Positions 1 through 12,703 of a stretch of 64,000 nucleotides of DNA are shown here, piece by piece. The stretch is from Ifrita kowaldi. Lineage: Eukaryota > Chordata > Aves > Passeriformes > Cinclosomatidae. How positions within the stretch are numbered: position 1 is the first letter of the stretch; every line of letters starts with the position of its first letter. A program made the position numbers and the translations under genes. The stretch is from the NCBI GenBank assembly GCA_013398055.1, contig VZRS01001713.1, forward strand, positions 248,001 through 312,000, given 5' to 3'. The notes under the pieces are model-generated. The model had not been told where the DNA came from, did not search any database, and was given only the letters and a program-made list of their open reading frames with translations.

Positions 1-1584
1 TTAAAATGGTCTTCTCCCTTCCCCCCTAAAGCTCCTGAACCTTAACACTGTTCAAGGACAAAAAAATGGGCTCCAAAAATGACATCCTAAGAGTATATGA
101 GTGGCAGGTCAAGTCCACCTCACCTCAGTGTAACCTCTCAGCCTCCAAGTAAAAGCCATTTAGGGCATTTTCTGAGCTTCCTGTGTTTTTTCTTCTCAGT
201 TACCCAGACAGGTATCTCTTCCAACTAGCTGGTCAGTTTTTCTTTAAATCCATGTTGTGGAAATAAAAGGTACACAGCTTTTGACAACGAATTCCACAGG
301 TCTGCAAGCCGCTTGTTTTATCTAGTCAAGCATTTGTACAAAGCACAGCAATCTTTAATGTGGGGCTCAATATAGTACCTTGTCTCTGCGGTTGGAAGGC
401 CAACAAACTGACAAGAGTGTCTTCACCTTATAAACATCAATGACTTAAAAATTTGTTCCTTCTTTCAAGCTCTAATTGTCCCCTTTCAATTGCACTTTTC
501 CATCCTTTTGCTCTGTTATGACAACATACCTCCAAACTCAACAAAAAATTGTTCCAGCCCACCCTCTTAACTCTCATCAGAAAGTCACTTAAAAATTCAC
601 TTTTGTCTTTAGGCTCTGTGGTTGGTTTTTTTCATTTTCTTTCTTCTTTCCTCCAAATCCCACACTTGGATCATTCCTAAATCCTGCTCTTTTTACCTCC
701 AAAAAACTCCAGACCTCTACAATGCATCACTGTAAGTAAAACCTGATATCCAAAGTGCCATGAATATCCGGCTTCACTGATGCAAATCCCTCTCATGCAA
801 AACCCTCTCGTCTGCCTTTCTTAACAGCCATGCTGCTTGGTCCAGTACGAATAAAATAGAGCCACAAAGATGCTAGGAAGGGAGAACAGATAAACTACAG
901 GAGTCACAGGGAGACTTGGATGTCAAACATGAAGAAAACTCCTATTCAGTCCAGATGCCCTGGGCTTGAGAGTATGGTCAGCACAGATGGAATCTTCAGG
1001 GACTATTGCTGCCAAACTCTCATAGAGACTACACAGGAAATTTTCAGAGGCTTGTGATACACTCAGATTTACAGAGATTCCTGGCCCCAGGCTCTCCAGC
1101 TTCCCAAAAAAATGGTTATAAGATATTTTTTTTTAAAACCATTGTGCAGGCTCTGTTTTGCCTTGAATTTGTTCTTTGTCTACTGAAACTTTCCCCAGAA
1201 AATCAGCCTAAGGCTGATGGTAGCCATGGAGAAATCAGGTCCACACTTTTCAAACTATACACTTCCATAGAAAAGGTCTCATAAAGGAATGTGTTACATA
1301 ACTTCAATGACAGCCACCTTTGCCAGCTTCACCTATAATGAATTTTAACAGCAACATATTTAATCTTTTGTTTTCTCAGCAGAGGACCGCCTACTTCGTG
1401 CTGCGTGACATCCTAAAAATGATTCATGCAGGCTCTTCCAGATTAAACTGCGAGCCAAGGTTTCAATGCAAATCTTTTGTGATCTCCTTGTTAAACAGTT
1501 TCTGAATAGAAACGAAATCAGCAAGTTTGTTGTAAGTGTATTTTTAACTGAGTCTCATTGGTTGTACTCAGTTACTGAGAGCCC
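1..1584. other. Unique noncoding DNA, left edge
   Basis: This AT-rich stretch holds no recognisable exon, RNA gene or transposable element. The longest frames are 92 codons at 1006-1284 and 61 codons at 1320-1505, both on the plus strand. Neither resembles a known family or sits between convincing splice sites. It ends where the CR1 copy at 1585 begins. It could be intergenic or intronic. Confidence 0.65.
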
Positions 1585-2165
1585 ACAGAATCTCACAATG
1601 GTTTGGGTTGGAAGGGACTAATAAGGGCCATGTAGTACAAACCCCTGAAATGAGCAGGGACATCTTCAACCAGATAAGGTTGTTCAGAGCCCTATTTAGC
1701 CTGACCTTGAGTTTTTCCAGGGATGGGGCATCTGCCATCCCTCTGGCCAGCATGTGCCAGTATTTCACCACATTCATTGTAAAAAATGTCTTCCTTGTAT
1801 CTAGTCTAAATATTTTAGTTTAAAACAATTCCCCTTTGTCCTATTGCAACAGGCCCTACTAAATGGTTCTCTCCATCTTTATTATAAGGCCCCTTTAAGT
1901 ACTGAAAGGCCACTACAAGGTCTCCCTGGAGCCTTCTTTTCTCCAGGCTGAACAATCCCATTTCTCTCAGCCTGTCTTCAAAGGAAATCTGCTGAGGTTG
2001 CACTCGATCCCTCTGTCTATGTCGTTAATGAAGACATTAAATAGCACTGGTCCCATTACGGAGCCCCGAGGGACACTGCTTGTCACTGATGTCCCTGATC
2101 AGGACTGTGAGCCATTGCCCTCTGGATGCAACAATCCAACCAATTCCTCATCCACCTAAGAGTCC
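1585..2165 (-). mobile_element. CR1 LINE copy, 5'-truncated, internally deleted
   Basis: This is a CR1 non-LTR retrotransposon remnant inserted antisense to the window. Read on the plus strand it opens with the reversed CR1 3' tail at about 1585-1612 (a diverged AATCACAGAATGG-like start followed by GGTTTGGGTTGGAAGGGAC). The reversed 3' untranslated region and the end of ORF2 follow. On the minus strand, codons at 1815-2003 spell a decayed ORF2 C-terminus containing RLREMGLFSLEKRRLQGD, a hallmark CR1 stretch. At about 1985-1990 the sequence jumps to a more 5' part of ORF2 (about 1990-2165), so an internal segment is missing. Substitutions, a broken frame and the deletion mark it as old and inactive. 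Family assignment rests on remembered CR1 sequence and is firm; the subfamily is not determined. Confidence 0.93.
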
Positions 2166-5100
2166 TTCTGTCAATCCTTAAAATATTATGGTTCAGTAGT
2201 ATCTGGTCTCTTCTAACTCCCAAAGGGAATCCTGAACTCAAGAAAGTTTAGACATTAAGAGCAGGATTTAGTGGTCCTTTGTTTAGTTTTCTTTCCTCCC
2301 TTAGCAACAGATTCAAGGGGTGTGAAGCAATTCTCTTGGACACCGAGTATAATTATAACTAATCATTTCCTTCTTTCTCCTTGGAGCAACGTACATTCAC
2401 TTCTCTTCATTTCAAGGTAGTTGGCTGACACAATTCAAATCTAATTACTCTTTCTGCCTGATAAACTCCAGTCTCTGAGCAAATATGTCTCATTTTCAAG
2501 TTTGGCTAGACAGCATCAGTTTAATAAAGACCTTTCCACCTCTGGTGCAGCCTGTAACTCTTGAAATCTTTCCTGGATGACAAAACAGCCTTCTCAACCA
2601 TAGAACTTTATCATAACAACCCTATTAAATAAAAAACCAATCCCTAAGAAAACTCTAAACTAATAAACTGATTGCCAATTATAATGAATTCTCCTGTCAG
2701 AATTGCTTGACCTGCAACCAGAGCAGGTAACAGCAATGGTGATGGTGTCTTTCAAATTAAGATTTACTAGGCAAGGAGGAGAATTGTCACAGTCATTCTA
2801 ACTACATTCTTGTTTTAGCCCCATTGAGTAAAAATTTCCAGTCTCTGAATGGTGGTAGTAGTCTAATTTGTATAATCACTGGATGCAAGTATCCAGAGAG
2901 CAAATTCTGACAGAGTAGCTTGTGCTGTATAAAGTCACACCTTGTCTTATCTGCCAAGACTCCCTGCCCAGACTCAAACTAATACAGCATTATTAAAGAA
3001 GAGAATAATTATTCTTTTACTTTTTAATTCTCAACAATATCTCCAAATGGGAATTTCTGTACTTGAATTCATCTTCGGATAGCCCTTAGCAACAAGCAAA
3101 ACATAGAGCTTTGCAGGACAGGGGAAGTCACTTCCAGTGCACCTCAAAAATACTCAGACTGTCTTCCAGAAGAAGGAAGTCAAGCAAAGGCAAGGGGCAT
3201 CTCTAGTCAGTCCCATTTTAAAGCTGTTAGGAGGCAATTACAATATTCTGATCATGGGCTGCCAAAGGACAAGCACAAACAGTTGCAACTCCCTCGGGAA
3301 AATACGTCAGAAGCAGCAGATTTCTCAGACACGAGGCCAAGAGCAGCATTTGACACACACACAGCTTGGTCTGCAAGAGGAAGATGAAAGGAAGTACGAG
3401 AAACAGTTTAAAACCAGCAAGCAAGCCATGCTTTTTCTTGGGAGAGTTTTAACTCATGACCACCGGTAGCTGTTCCCCTCTTTGTTGTTCAGACTGAGAT
3501 AGGTATCAGGCAGGTATCGAGCATGTGCTATTTGCAATTTCTTTCAGTGATTAGCATGTCTCTATTAATACAGATTTTGAGTGAAACCCCAAAAAGAAAA
3601 TAAACAATTGGTGGTAAGACAAAAAAAATAAAGAAAATTTTGAAGACACATAAATTACCCCTCCAATACAGTAAAAAGAATAAAATTGACAAAAACATTT
3701 AAAATAAAATAAGCAATGTAAAATGAAGCAAACACTGCACTTTAACACCACTGCTCAGCAGGGGCCCTGTTTAGAGCTGGACATATTTTATGCACCCCAT
3801 TTTTTTTCTTCAATGAGTGAATTTGGCATCCACTTTTTCCAGGAAATTCTAAGCAGGAGTACAATAAGTTTGAATAAAGGATCAGTCTTGTTCAGTCTCT
3901 GTTGCACCAATGAAAGGTGGGCTACTAGCACTGGTTAGTTCAGCTTTCAAGTGTACCATGAATCACATTTAGCATAAACGCACTGTGATCCTACATGGAA
4001 CTACCAAAGCAGGAATAAACACCGTGGGTGAGGCTGTTACAATGCTCTTACAAGGACAGATAAACCACTGATATTTAGCTAGAAAGCTTTGAATCAAGGC
4101 TGGCTGATGGTGAGACTATATTCTTACCCAGAGGATTCCCAAACCTAAGAGAGTGATCAATGCCATCCAGTTGTCAGCTTTCCCTGCAGCTGTCTCCATA
4201 ATGATATTGTCTTTCCCTTCTTATACCCTACCTGATCTATCTTAGATTTTAATTTTTTCACAGCAGAAGACTGGCACGGATCATGGGCATGCATACAGAG
4301 TGCCACAGAAGACAGGAAAGCAAAATTATTGTAAAACCTTTTTATGAAAGAAAAATAATCTGAAACACAATTGATTTTAAAAGAGGTCTGGAGAGATGCT
4401 ATTACTGGTCTTGGCTTCAGTTTTATAACCTTACTGTGCTGAAACAAAACATTAATACCAAGCACTGTCAAACCATGGACTCCAGGGGGATTCCCAATAT
4501 TATAGTGCCTCCTTTCTACATGGAGAAGAGGATATTTAGTATTACCAAACTCCATGCTCTTTTTATAAGTATCTAAAAGCAGTCAAGGCTCAGACATGTT
4601 AGTGAAAATGGATATATAAAAATGTATATAGTGGTGGATGGCAGAAACCTTTTCTGAGAGACAGACCTGGCTCCAGTGTGTTCAGCTGTTGGCTGAATCT
4701 TGTAAAAAAACTAGTTTTAAAAGCTATGTTCTCTAACTTTTAAGAAAAATACAAGAATCACACAAAATATCATCATGTTCCTGAACTATTTGAGAAATAA
4801 AACCCAAGGACACATAAGCAATGTAAATTTTATCTATAATGAAAGATAAGACAATTGGGGTTTTTTTGTAAAGTATATACTTGGCCTCTTTTCTGATTTT
4901 CTGTCATTTTAGAAAAATTTTCTTCTGCTGATACTGGTAAGATACAAACTACCAAGGAAAGCAATAAGGCTAAACACAGAAGCAGATACAGCAATTAAAC
5001 TTCATGTTACCTCACAGACAAAACAATGAAAGTGCAGAAGAGGTTAATTGCTCCATGTAGTTATCTAGCTCTTTTCAAATTAAGATATATTTGTATATAT

Positions 5101-8100
5101 ACACTCTGGAAAATAATCTCAATAAAATTCTGAAATAGCTTCATAGAATGACTTTAAACAGCCTGGCACATGTGTTTATCCTAATTGCGGAAGTGACTTA
5201 TGATAAACTGAATAAATATATTAATATGAATTCTGAATATATATGCTATACTTCAGTGTCACAGCACTAATCTCTATAATTGCATTTGGTTTTCTTGAGT
5301 TCTAATGCTGAAAAAAGATATTTGGCTTTAAAAAAATAAACTTAAGCATGTGATTGTTAAAATAAACTGTCCTTCGAAAGACATATTTTCAATCAACATA
5401 TCCTAAGCTAAAGCACACACTTTGAGAATGTTGAATTAAAGTCTTGAGAAAACTCTACTTGAATTCGCCTCTATACCTCAGATGGTCTTAATTAATACAC
5501 TGTTTGTTGATGTGTAAGATCTTAAATTATTCTGTTAACCAGAACAAAAAAAGAGAAAGGACATTCTATTGTGCATTTGCAAATGTCAGCTTTTGAAATA
5601 ATGAACCCACATTTCTAAATTTCAACTTGTTTTTCACTCCAGTTTGAGAACGATGAAACAATCCTACTTCAAGATTTATAACAGCAGCTGTGGGAGTTAC
5701 AAAGGCACAGAAGTGTCCCTGGGAGTACATGAAAACTCTAACTTTGCCTCAAATTTTGCCTTCAAAACAGTTGAGTGTGATTTGCTTAAGGTTTCTGAAG
5801 ACTGGACATTGTAGCTGATGTCAGGCATAGAAAGTGTCAGGCAAAAATCTATCCCAGAAACTCATGAGCAGATATATCAGTCCATATGAATAACTTAGAC
5901 TGCAATGTTCATGGCAAACTGATAATCCCTTTTAAGGGAAATTTCAAAGGTATAAATCACACAGTACCATACAGAAACATTATTTGTTACCCCATGACTC
6001 CACCACCTGGAAGGAGTCACATTACACCAGCTTCTTCTGTTTCTTTCCTTTTTTTCAGCAAAGCAATATCAAATCATTCTTACATCAGGACAAACAAAAA
6101 AAGCACGTTTATTGTGTTCTCACAATTGGCAATGTTTGGTGCAATTTCACGTGCTTCATGAGATTGTATATTCATGAGGACTTACAGTCTTCAGAATTTT
6201 TATCCTATCCTAGAAATACCTTCTGATTTATTCCACAAAACACCTTTTTTTCCTGCAATGCATTCTTCTTTCTCCTGTGTCAAGGTGCACATCATACTGT
6301 AAAAGCACAGTTACTTGCAATCAATAACGGATCAATTTCTAGTCAATATCTAAAAGCATAAAACCAAAGAACCACTACAGGCAAAGAACAGTGTGAGTGG
6401 ATGGTAGAAAAGCTGGACTATCGGATAGGATGCAAGGAAGAGAAGGGAATAAAAGGTTCAGTGTCCATGTTCACGGCTGGTGTGAAAGGAAACAGGCCTA
6501 AAAGGAAATGAAGAGAAGTCCCAGGGATCCCTTAGGGCTGCAGAAAGAATTCTGCTTTCTATTATCCAATCAATATTTGGCATCAATGAAAGTATCCCCA
6601 TGACTATAGAAACCAGCTCTGGCTTATGCAATTTTCCAGCTCTCTTCTCTTTCACGAAGTACACACGGCAAATGGACATAGAGGTTTGTGTTGTATTAAG
6701 CATTTGTTTTTTAAAATACTTCCGTAGTAGAGAATAGCACGTCACAGAGTAATTGATTCAGCAAAGGTAGCCTTTTGTCCTGGGAGTAGCATAAGCCATT
6801 ATTGATTTTCTTAATTCTGTAACAATTACTTTCACAATGATGTCTACCAACAATTGATTTATAATTTATCAATAACTAAACTAGAGGCTTTCAAATTTGT
6901 GCTACATTGGTTAGATTGATGCAAACCACATGGTAATGTTATGATTTACTTATTAAATTACTAACTCTTACAGCCAGGTTTCTCATGGAAATACACTAGC
7001 ATTACTACTGATGAATTCCAAATTAATTTCCCACCATAATTCACTGAACTTACAGTTTATTTGCCCCATGAATGTTACTGGAAGAAAGAGTCTAGACAGT
7101 TTCAGAAAAGCAAAAGAAAAGTAGAGCGAGTGGAGACACAGCTAACCAGCATTTGGTTCTTTACTTTAGGGATCCTTTCTGCCTGTGATTAGAGCTGCGA
7201 ACTCCCATGTCTCCATCCAGATTTATAAAATTCCTCCCACAAACAACACAGCTCTTGCAGTCAAATGCATACCCAGGAACATCCTCTTTCATTTGAAATG
7301 AAAGTCCTCTTCAGCAAACTGAAGTTTGAAACCAGAAGACAAACAAAAATAAGACAAACTGTAGACTTTAATGAGGAGAGGTAAAGGTGTTCACAGATTT
7401 TCTGCAAGATCATAGTTGTCACAGCTGTGATTGGGATAGACATCATGTATTAATACTCAGGTAAATTAAACTATGTAAGCACAGCATAAAACCAGCTGCG
7501 ATAGAAGCAGGAATCAACTAAAAACTGTACATATTAATATTAATGTGACACACTAAAAACTGTTGAATTGCAGCAGTCATGGGTGGTAAATGAGAAAAAC
7601 CACAAGATAAGGAAGAAAGCGATAATAAGATGTACCAGATACAAAAAACTGCATGGATTTATGAGAACAAAGACACCATTTACCAAAAGTTAGTTCTGCA
7701 AGTTACAGCAGCTTACAGTCATCCTCAGGAATTGGCACTGAAATCGCAAAAACTTCCAGGTCTTCTATATCTTGGCTATAAGAAACACACTTTTAATTCA
7801 AGAAATAATTAATTCAAACACAAATGTGTTTTTCTTCTGCATAAGCCAGGCCTCCTTTTGTTTGTAATTATTTCCTGAACAATGCCTTCCCTGTTCCCTG
7901 TTCCATTTTCTTGACACTGAAATAAAATCCACATTTGTGTCTGGCTTGAGTATGAATTAACAGCGGGATCAGAGTTGGATATGCTATTTGCATTGGGTTC
8001 CTACCTTAGGCTGCACATTTGGAATCACCAATATTGTGTAAGATTCTGCACGACACTTGAACTTTCTTTCAGAGGTAAAATACTTCTGCTCTTGCCAAGA

Positions 8101-10900
8101 AAGACTGGAATTGCTACGTGTCTGATTTCCTATGAGTCCACATCAGTGTGCTAGCTTACAGGATGTGAATGAACATGACCTATGGACATGTACAAATTTA
8201 GACACCTTCATGGTATCACAACTCTTCCTGCACACTCTGGCCTAGATTCTTGCTCAGTTAAATGGTGCAGCTCTTCTTGTGTGTCTTAAATTCTTCAGTG
8301 GGCATAGTTACCATTCCAAGCTGAAGCAGTCCCAGCAATTTCAGCTCAGCTGCAGCCCAGAGGGAGAAGGCTATTGTAGGATGAAGTATTCCTAAGTGAT
8401 ATTAACCCACTAGGCTGAGAAAAATAGGACTGTAATGTTTTCTTTGCGTTATATACAAGTATAACACATGTAACCAAATTTAAATTTCTTGAAGGCCCCT
8501 CAAGGTAGCAAAGATATGAATCCAGTCTGTGTGGGGAGGCTCCTTATTATTCCCACAAATAAATGGTGCTGGCCAAGTATTTTTAACAGATACCAAAAAG
8601 ATTAAAAGACTAGGACAATAATTTTAGGATAGAAAAGGGAACAGTGACTTCAGACTTTGAGAAAGCACTAACGTTCACCAGCTAAACCTTTCACCTTTAA
8701 AACGCTAAAGGAAGAAAAGAACTGCTTTGCACACAGTGTTATGCCATTACACTGTTGCAGAAAAAATCCCAAAAAACAACAACCTGGTGTAATACTACGA
8801 AGTCTTTCAACAAAGAGGAATAGCCTGAATATAAGTAACCATATATATTCACTCAAACTAATGGAGTAATTCAAGGTATGCCTCACAAAAGTGTGTTGTT
8901 CCTTCTTAAATTCAGATTCTTATTCAGAAACACGTGGTCTTGTATCAGAGCAATCCTAGCCTGAATTGTATTCCCAGCTATGTCTGATGGAGATCAACCA
9001 AGTTACTGTCCCCATGTACCCACTTTTTTTTCTTATTTTATTCTTGCCTATTTAAACTGTGAACTCTTCTTTGCAATGAGTCCCACTCTTCCAATGTGTT
9101 CGCAGAGCAGCAGCACAACACAGTGTGAACCTAATTTGAGCATCCTTTATTAGAATACTAAACATTGTTTAAAAGCGCTTCAAACAATGCCTCTTAGAAC
9201 AGATGAATATTTATGATAAGGACAGAGAACTCCTTAGGAGACCTGATGAAACACTGTGCTTGTTCATTTCAAAGGGCTCAGAGCAAGCTGATTTGAGCCA
9301 CCATTTCAAATTGTTCAGAACTTGCAGTGGTACTGCTTTGGCTAATAATTTCAAAAGCTGCTTATTAGCCCAGCTTTGTATGAAATGTCAGAGTTCTTCT
9401 GGTAGAAGTATGTCATGAGTACAGAAGATAAACAGTGCGACATTTTAGGAAGTTGAATGACAATTAATGCCATATGGAAAGCCTTCTAAAACCAAAACAG
9501 AACACTTCAGATTTAGTCACAACAAAGAGATCACAGCAGATTGTTAAACAATACTTCCAAACATTATGCAAATTTGTTCCATTTTTTAAACATTTAAGGA
9601 ACTATAAAAATGCATATCCAATATGTTGCTTGTATGAGCTTCTCAGAGATCTATCAACACATATATCAGCACAAAAGCCCCAAATGTCTCTGTAAAGATC
9701 AAGCTTTCAGCCATGAGTGAAACTCCTCATGGCTCCAGAGTTTCCGTGGACATAAATAACAATCATACCATAAGAAAAATTTTTATAATTTTATGGTACT
9801 TAACAAGTGGTTAGTAATCAGTGACACTGTTTAAAGGTGGTGTTCAGCACAAAAAACAGGATTTTTTTTTGTTGGCTGTTTGGGTTTTAGTCTGAGAAGT
9901 AGAAAAGGGATAAATTGGCTACCTCTGTGGTGAAAAAGTGAGACATGAGAAAAAGTTACCAAAATCCTAAAATACCATTAAAACAACTTTTTAACCTCTA
10001 AGTGAATCTTTAACCACAATAACCATTTTATTTTCCGTTTGTAGGCGTGAATGAAAACAAGCTTTACAAGAAATCCTAAATGAAGCAAAGAGTAAAATTA
10101 CCACTGGGCTGGTCTCTCCTGTAGTATCACCAATAAGAATATGCAATGAGAACTGCATTCATTCATTTTATATACATTGTGGATTTTTCACCAGAGATTT
10201 GTGAATTCAGTGGTTTTCTCTTCTATGACTGCTGTGACCCCGCAAAAATGTTCAAAGAAAGATTTTGACATCATAGATAAAACTCTTGGTTGTCCTTATA
10301 TCTCAATTTCAAAAGTTCTTCCAGCTCACATTCTTAGAGAAATTAATGGGAAGTACCAAATATTTTTAAAGATCTGGCCTTTATTTTCTTCAGAATCTCA
10401 GTCTCATTGAAAGTCTTAAGGGCCTCTGGTATTCCCCACCCTGCTAAAAAATAATCTCAGTATATCTAGCTGAGATGCTCACTGATACTCTAGTAAAGAA
10501 ATATTACATTTTTAAGGATTACACCTAAACTACTTTGGTCTTCAAGACTATTCTGTGTATATTGGCAATCTTTTCACATTCATTTTATCTAAACCTACCA
10601 TCATCAGTTATTATTTAGAAGTAGTGAAGACAGTGATGAATGCATACAGGTATAAAGACCTGGGAGAAGTTTATACTTAATAGTAATCAGAATAAAGTCT
10701 TTCCTAATATTTTCTCTTGATAAATAGTCATCTGCAAAGTACTGAAATATTGCCTCAGTATTTCAAATGCAATTTCTTCTCAGTCTTTTGGATATAGATT
10801 ATTTGAACTAGGATATGATTTTTTACAGGCTTTGACCAAATACTCTCAGTTTTTAATACACAGTTACATCAAACCTCAGGGAAGATGTACAGTTCTAATT
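2166..10900. other. Unique AT-rich noncoding DNA
   Basis: I recognise no exon or transposable element here. The longest frames are 132 codons on the minus strand (4157-4555) and 110 codons on the plus strand (3137-3469). Both lack a recognisable domain and are consistent with chance. Small features include a perfect 12-base AT-rich palindrome (AAGTATATACTT) near 4872 and a short TTCCCTG tandem near 7888-7905. Very old repeats could be present but too diverged to see by eye. Confidence 0.6.
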
Positions 10901-10927
10901 CCACCTCCCCCCTCCCCCCCGCCCCCA
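10901..10927 (+). repeat. C-rich low-complexity run
   Basis: A run of almost pure C, broken by single A, T and G bases, lies in otherwise AT-rich DNA. The opposite strand is correspondingly G-rich with runs of five to seven G, so it could form a G-quadruplex or cause replication slippage. There is no sign of a CpG island around it. Confidence 0.8.
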
Positions 10928-12657
10928 CATTCTTGCTTTCAGAGCAGGAGCTAAAGGTAGGAAAAAAAATCAGAAATAGGAAGAAAATTCAGTTTTGTCA
11001 ATCGTTATTAATCATTTGAAAGTGTAACAATGAGCTTGAAAACAGTAAGAAAGTGATCTTCTGACATAATAAAGGAGGTAGGCAGGTTCTGGGAGAAGGG
11101 TGCACTTCTTTGTGCAGCAAAAGGGTGCTTCTCCTTTTCTCATCCCACCTCCCCAGTCACAAGACTCCTTAGGCCTGCAGCAAGATGAGCCTTGGAGAAT
11201 TTTTCTCTCTGTATGGGATACAAGTGTTTTCACAAGTTAAATTTGCTTTGTTCTCTGTGCAGTTCTGAAGTTGCTGGTCCTGCTGCCAATGAAACAAAAA
11301 TATAATGAAAGCTCTCTAGAGACATCGGAGAGCTGGAAGCTCCAGAGAGAAAGAAGGAAGCTCTGTTGCTGTTTTACAGAAAGAAAAACAGTGGTATGGA
11401 GAATGAAGTGACTTCTCAAAAAGCACTTAGCCAGTGGGAAAACTGGAAACAGTGAAGTAAATACCCATGTAAAACAGTTGTAAAAACCAGAGTAAAACAG
11501 AGACAAAGATAATCTCTTCCCCACTTCCAAAATTTTCAAATAATACAGCATAACTTCAATGTCTTCAGACATTTCAGTAACTCATCACTTTTATGGTAGC
11601 TCTGCTAGTTCAGATCGCTCCTAACATCCTGCATTCCTCTCATGATGTTGAATTGGCTATTGTAGTAGTCTAAACAAAACATTCTTGTAGTCGCCTTCCT
11701 TGGCTTACAGCCCCATCATTTATTATGCTATAGTGAGCAGTGTTAGGAAGGTAAACAGCTCAGCTTAATCCTGTCTTGTTTAAATTGGCCCTTGAAATGG
11801 TCAACACTTAAAAATTTAGCACTTAGTACTTCATGCAATATTTTAGTATTTAATGCAGTATTTTATTCTATGGTCTGGCCCTTATCTCTACAAACTCCTT
11901 GATTTATACAGAGAGCTGCAAACTTATGAGAGAAGATGTTTTCTAAGGGCTAACACAGGATTCTTGCAGAAAGAGAGCAGTAAATTTGGCTGACGAATCA
12001 ATGTTTTACAGGCCTGACACGCCAGACTGAGTTCTTGAATGGCCCCACAAAATTACCTGTCAGCTGACTCCCAAAGGGCCTTCCCAAGGAGGGACGGCTC
12101 GGCCGTTCAAAACACAGCATTCCCAGCTCCCAGGCAGTCTCTCCCACATGTGCTGGAAGCATCACATGTTTAGCATCAACAGCTGAATTTTTGGTGCGAC
12201 GAAGTCTCAGCTGTTCACAAGCTGGAGCCAGGAAATACTCTTTGTCTTCTCTGGACCCAAAGGGGTTCGATGGTTGGCCACAGCAAAGACTTGTCTAGCC
12301 TAGAGTTGTCTGGGACGAGAAGGACATTCAGCAAACAAGGGAAATGTTGAGGTAGAGAAGTGGGAGAGCTGGTTTGTGAATGTCAGTCTCTTGCAGGGTT
12401 TGTGGTTCCTCTTGGCTGACTTCAGCTCTCAGGAGAAGAGGGGTCGGGGGCATTGGCGGTGAAGGCTGGATTCCAGGAGGAGGATTACAATTTACCTCCC
12501 AACTAGACTGGAAAGTAGCCAATGTAGCGCTGCATCTGACTCTTTCATGTTGAGAAAACCATGGGAGAATAATCCTGAATTTTCTGGTTTTGAAACTTGA
12601 ATTGCAGCCACAGAGACTTTTTGGTTTTCATTTAGCATTGTTTCCCAGAGTCAATAC
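10928..12657. other. Unique noncoding DNA
   Basis: No recognisable gene or repeat. The longest frame is 111 codons on the minus strand (11237-11572), rich in F, L and S and without recognisable domain structure. The part around 12000-12520 is somewhat more GC-rich than its surroundings, but I see no splice-bounded open segment or promoter in it. Confidence 0.6.
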
Positions 12658-12703
12658 ATAATCACAGAATAATATAGGTTGGAACGGAACTCTAGATCTT
12701 AAA
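12658..12703 (-). mobile_element. Short CR1 3'-end fragment
   Basis: Plus-strand sequence at 12661-12690 reads ATCACAGAATAATATAGG followed by TTGGAACGGAACTCTAGA. This matches the reversed terminal part of avian CR1 elements, where the tail is followed by GGTTGGAA and GGACCTCTAGA-like bases. Similarity fades within about 45 bases, so this is a very short, heavily truncated insertion or the last recognisable piece of an older copy. Confidence 0.65.

Noticed and set aside
1568..2003. Minus-strand frames of 69 and 62 codons (1568-1777, 1815-2003)
   Set aside because: They are decayed ORF2 coding sequence of the CR1 copy, not host genes.
4157..4555. 132-codon minus-strand frame
   Set aside because: It looks moderately protein-like but has no recognisable motif, conserved domain pattern or splice support.
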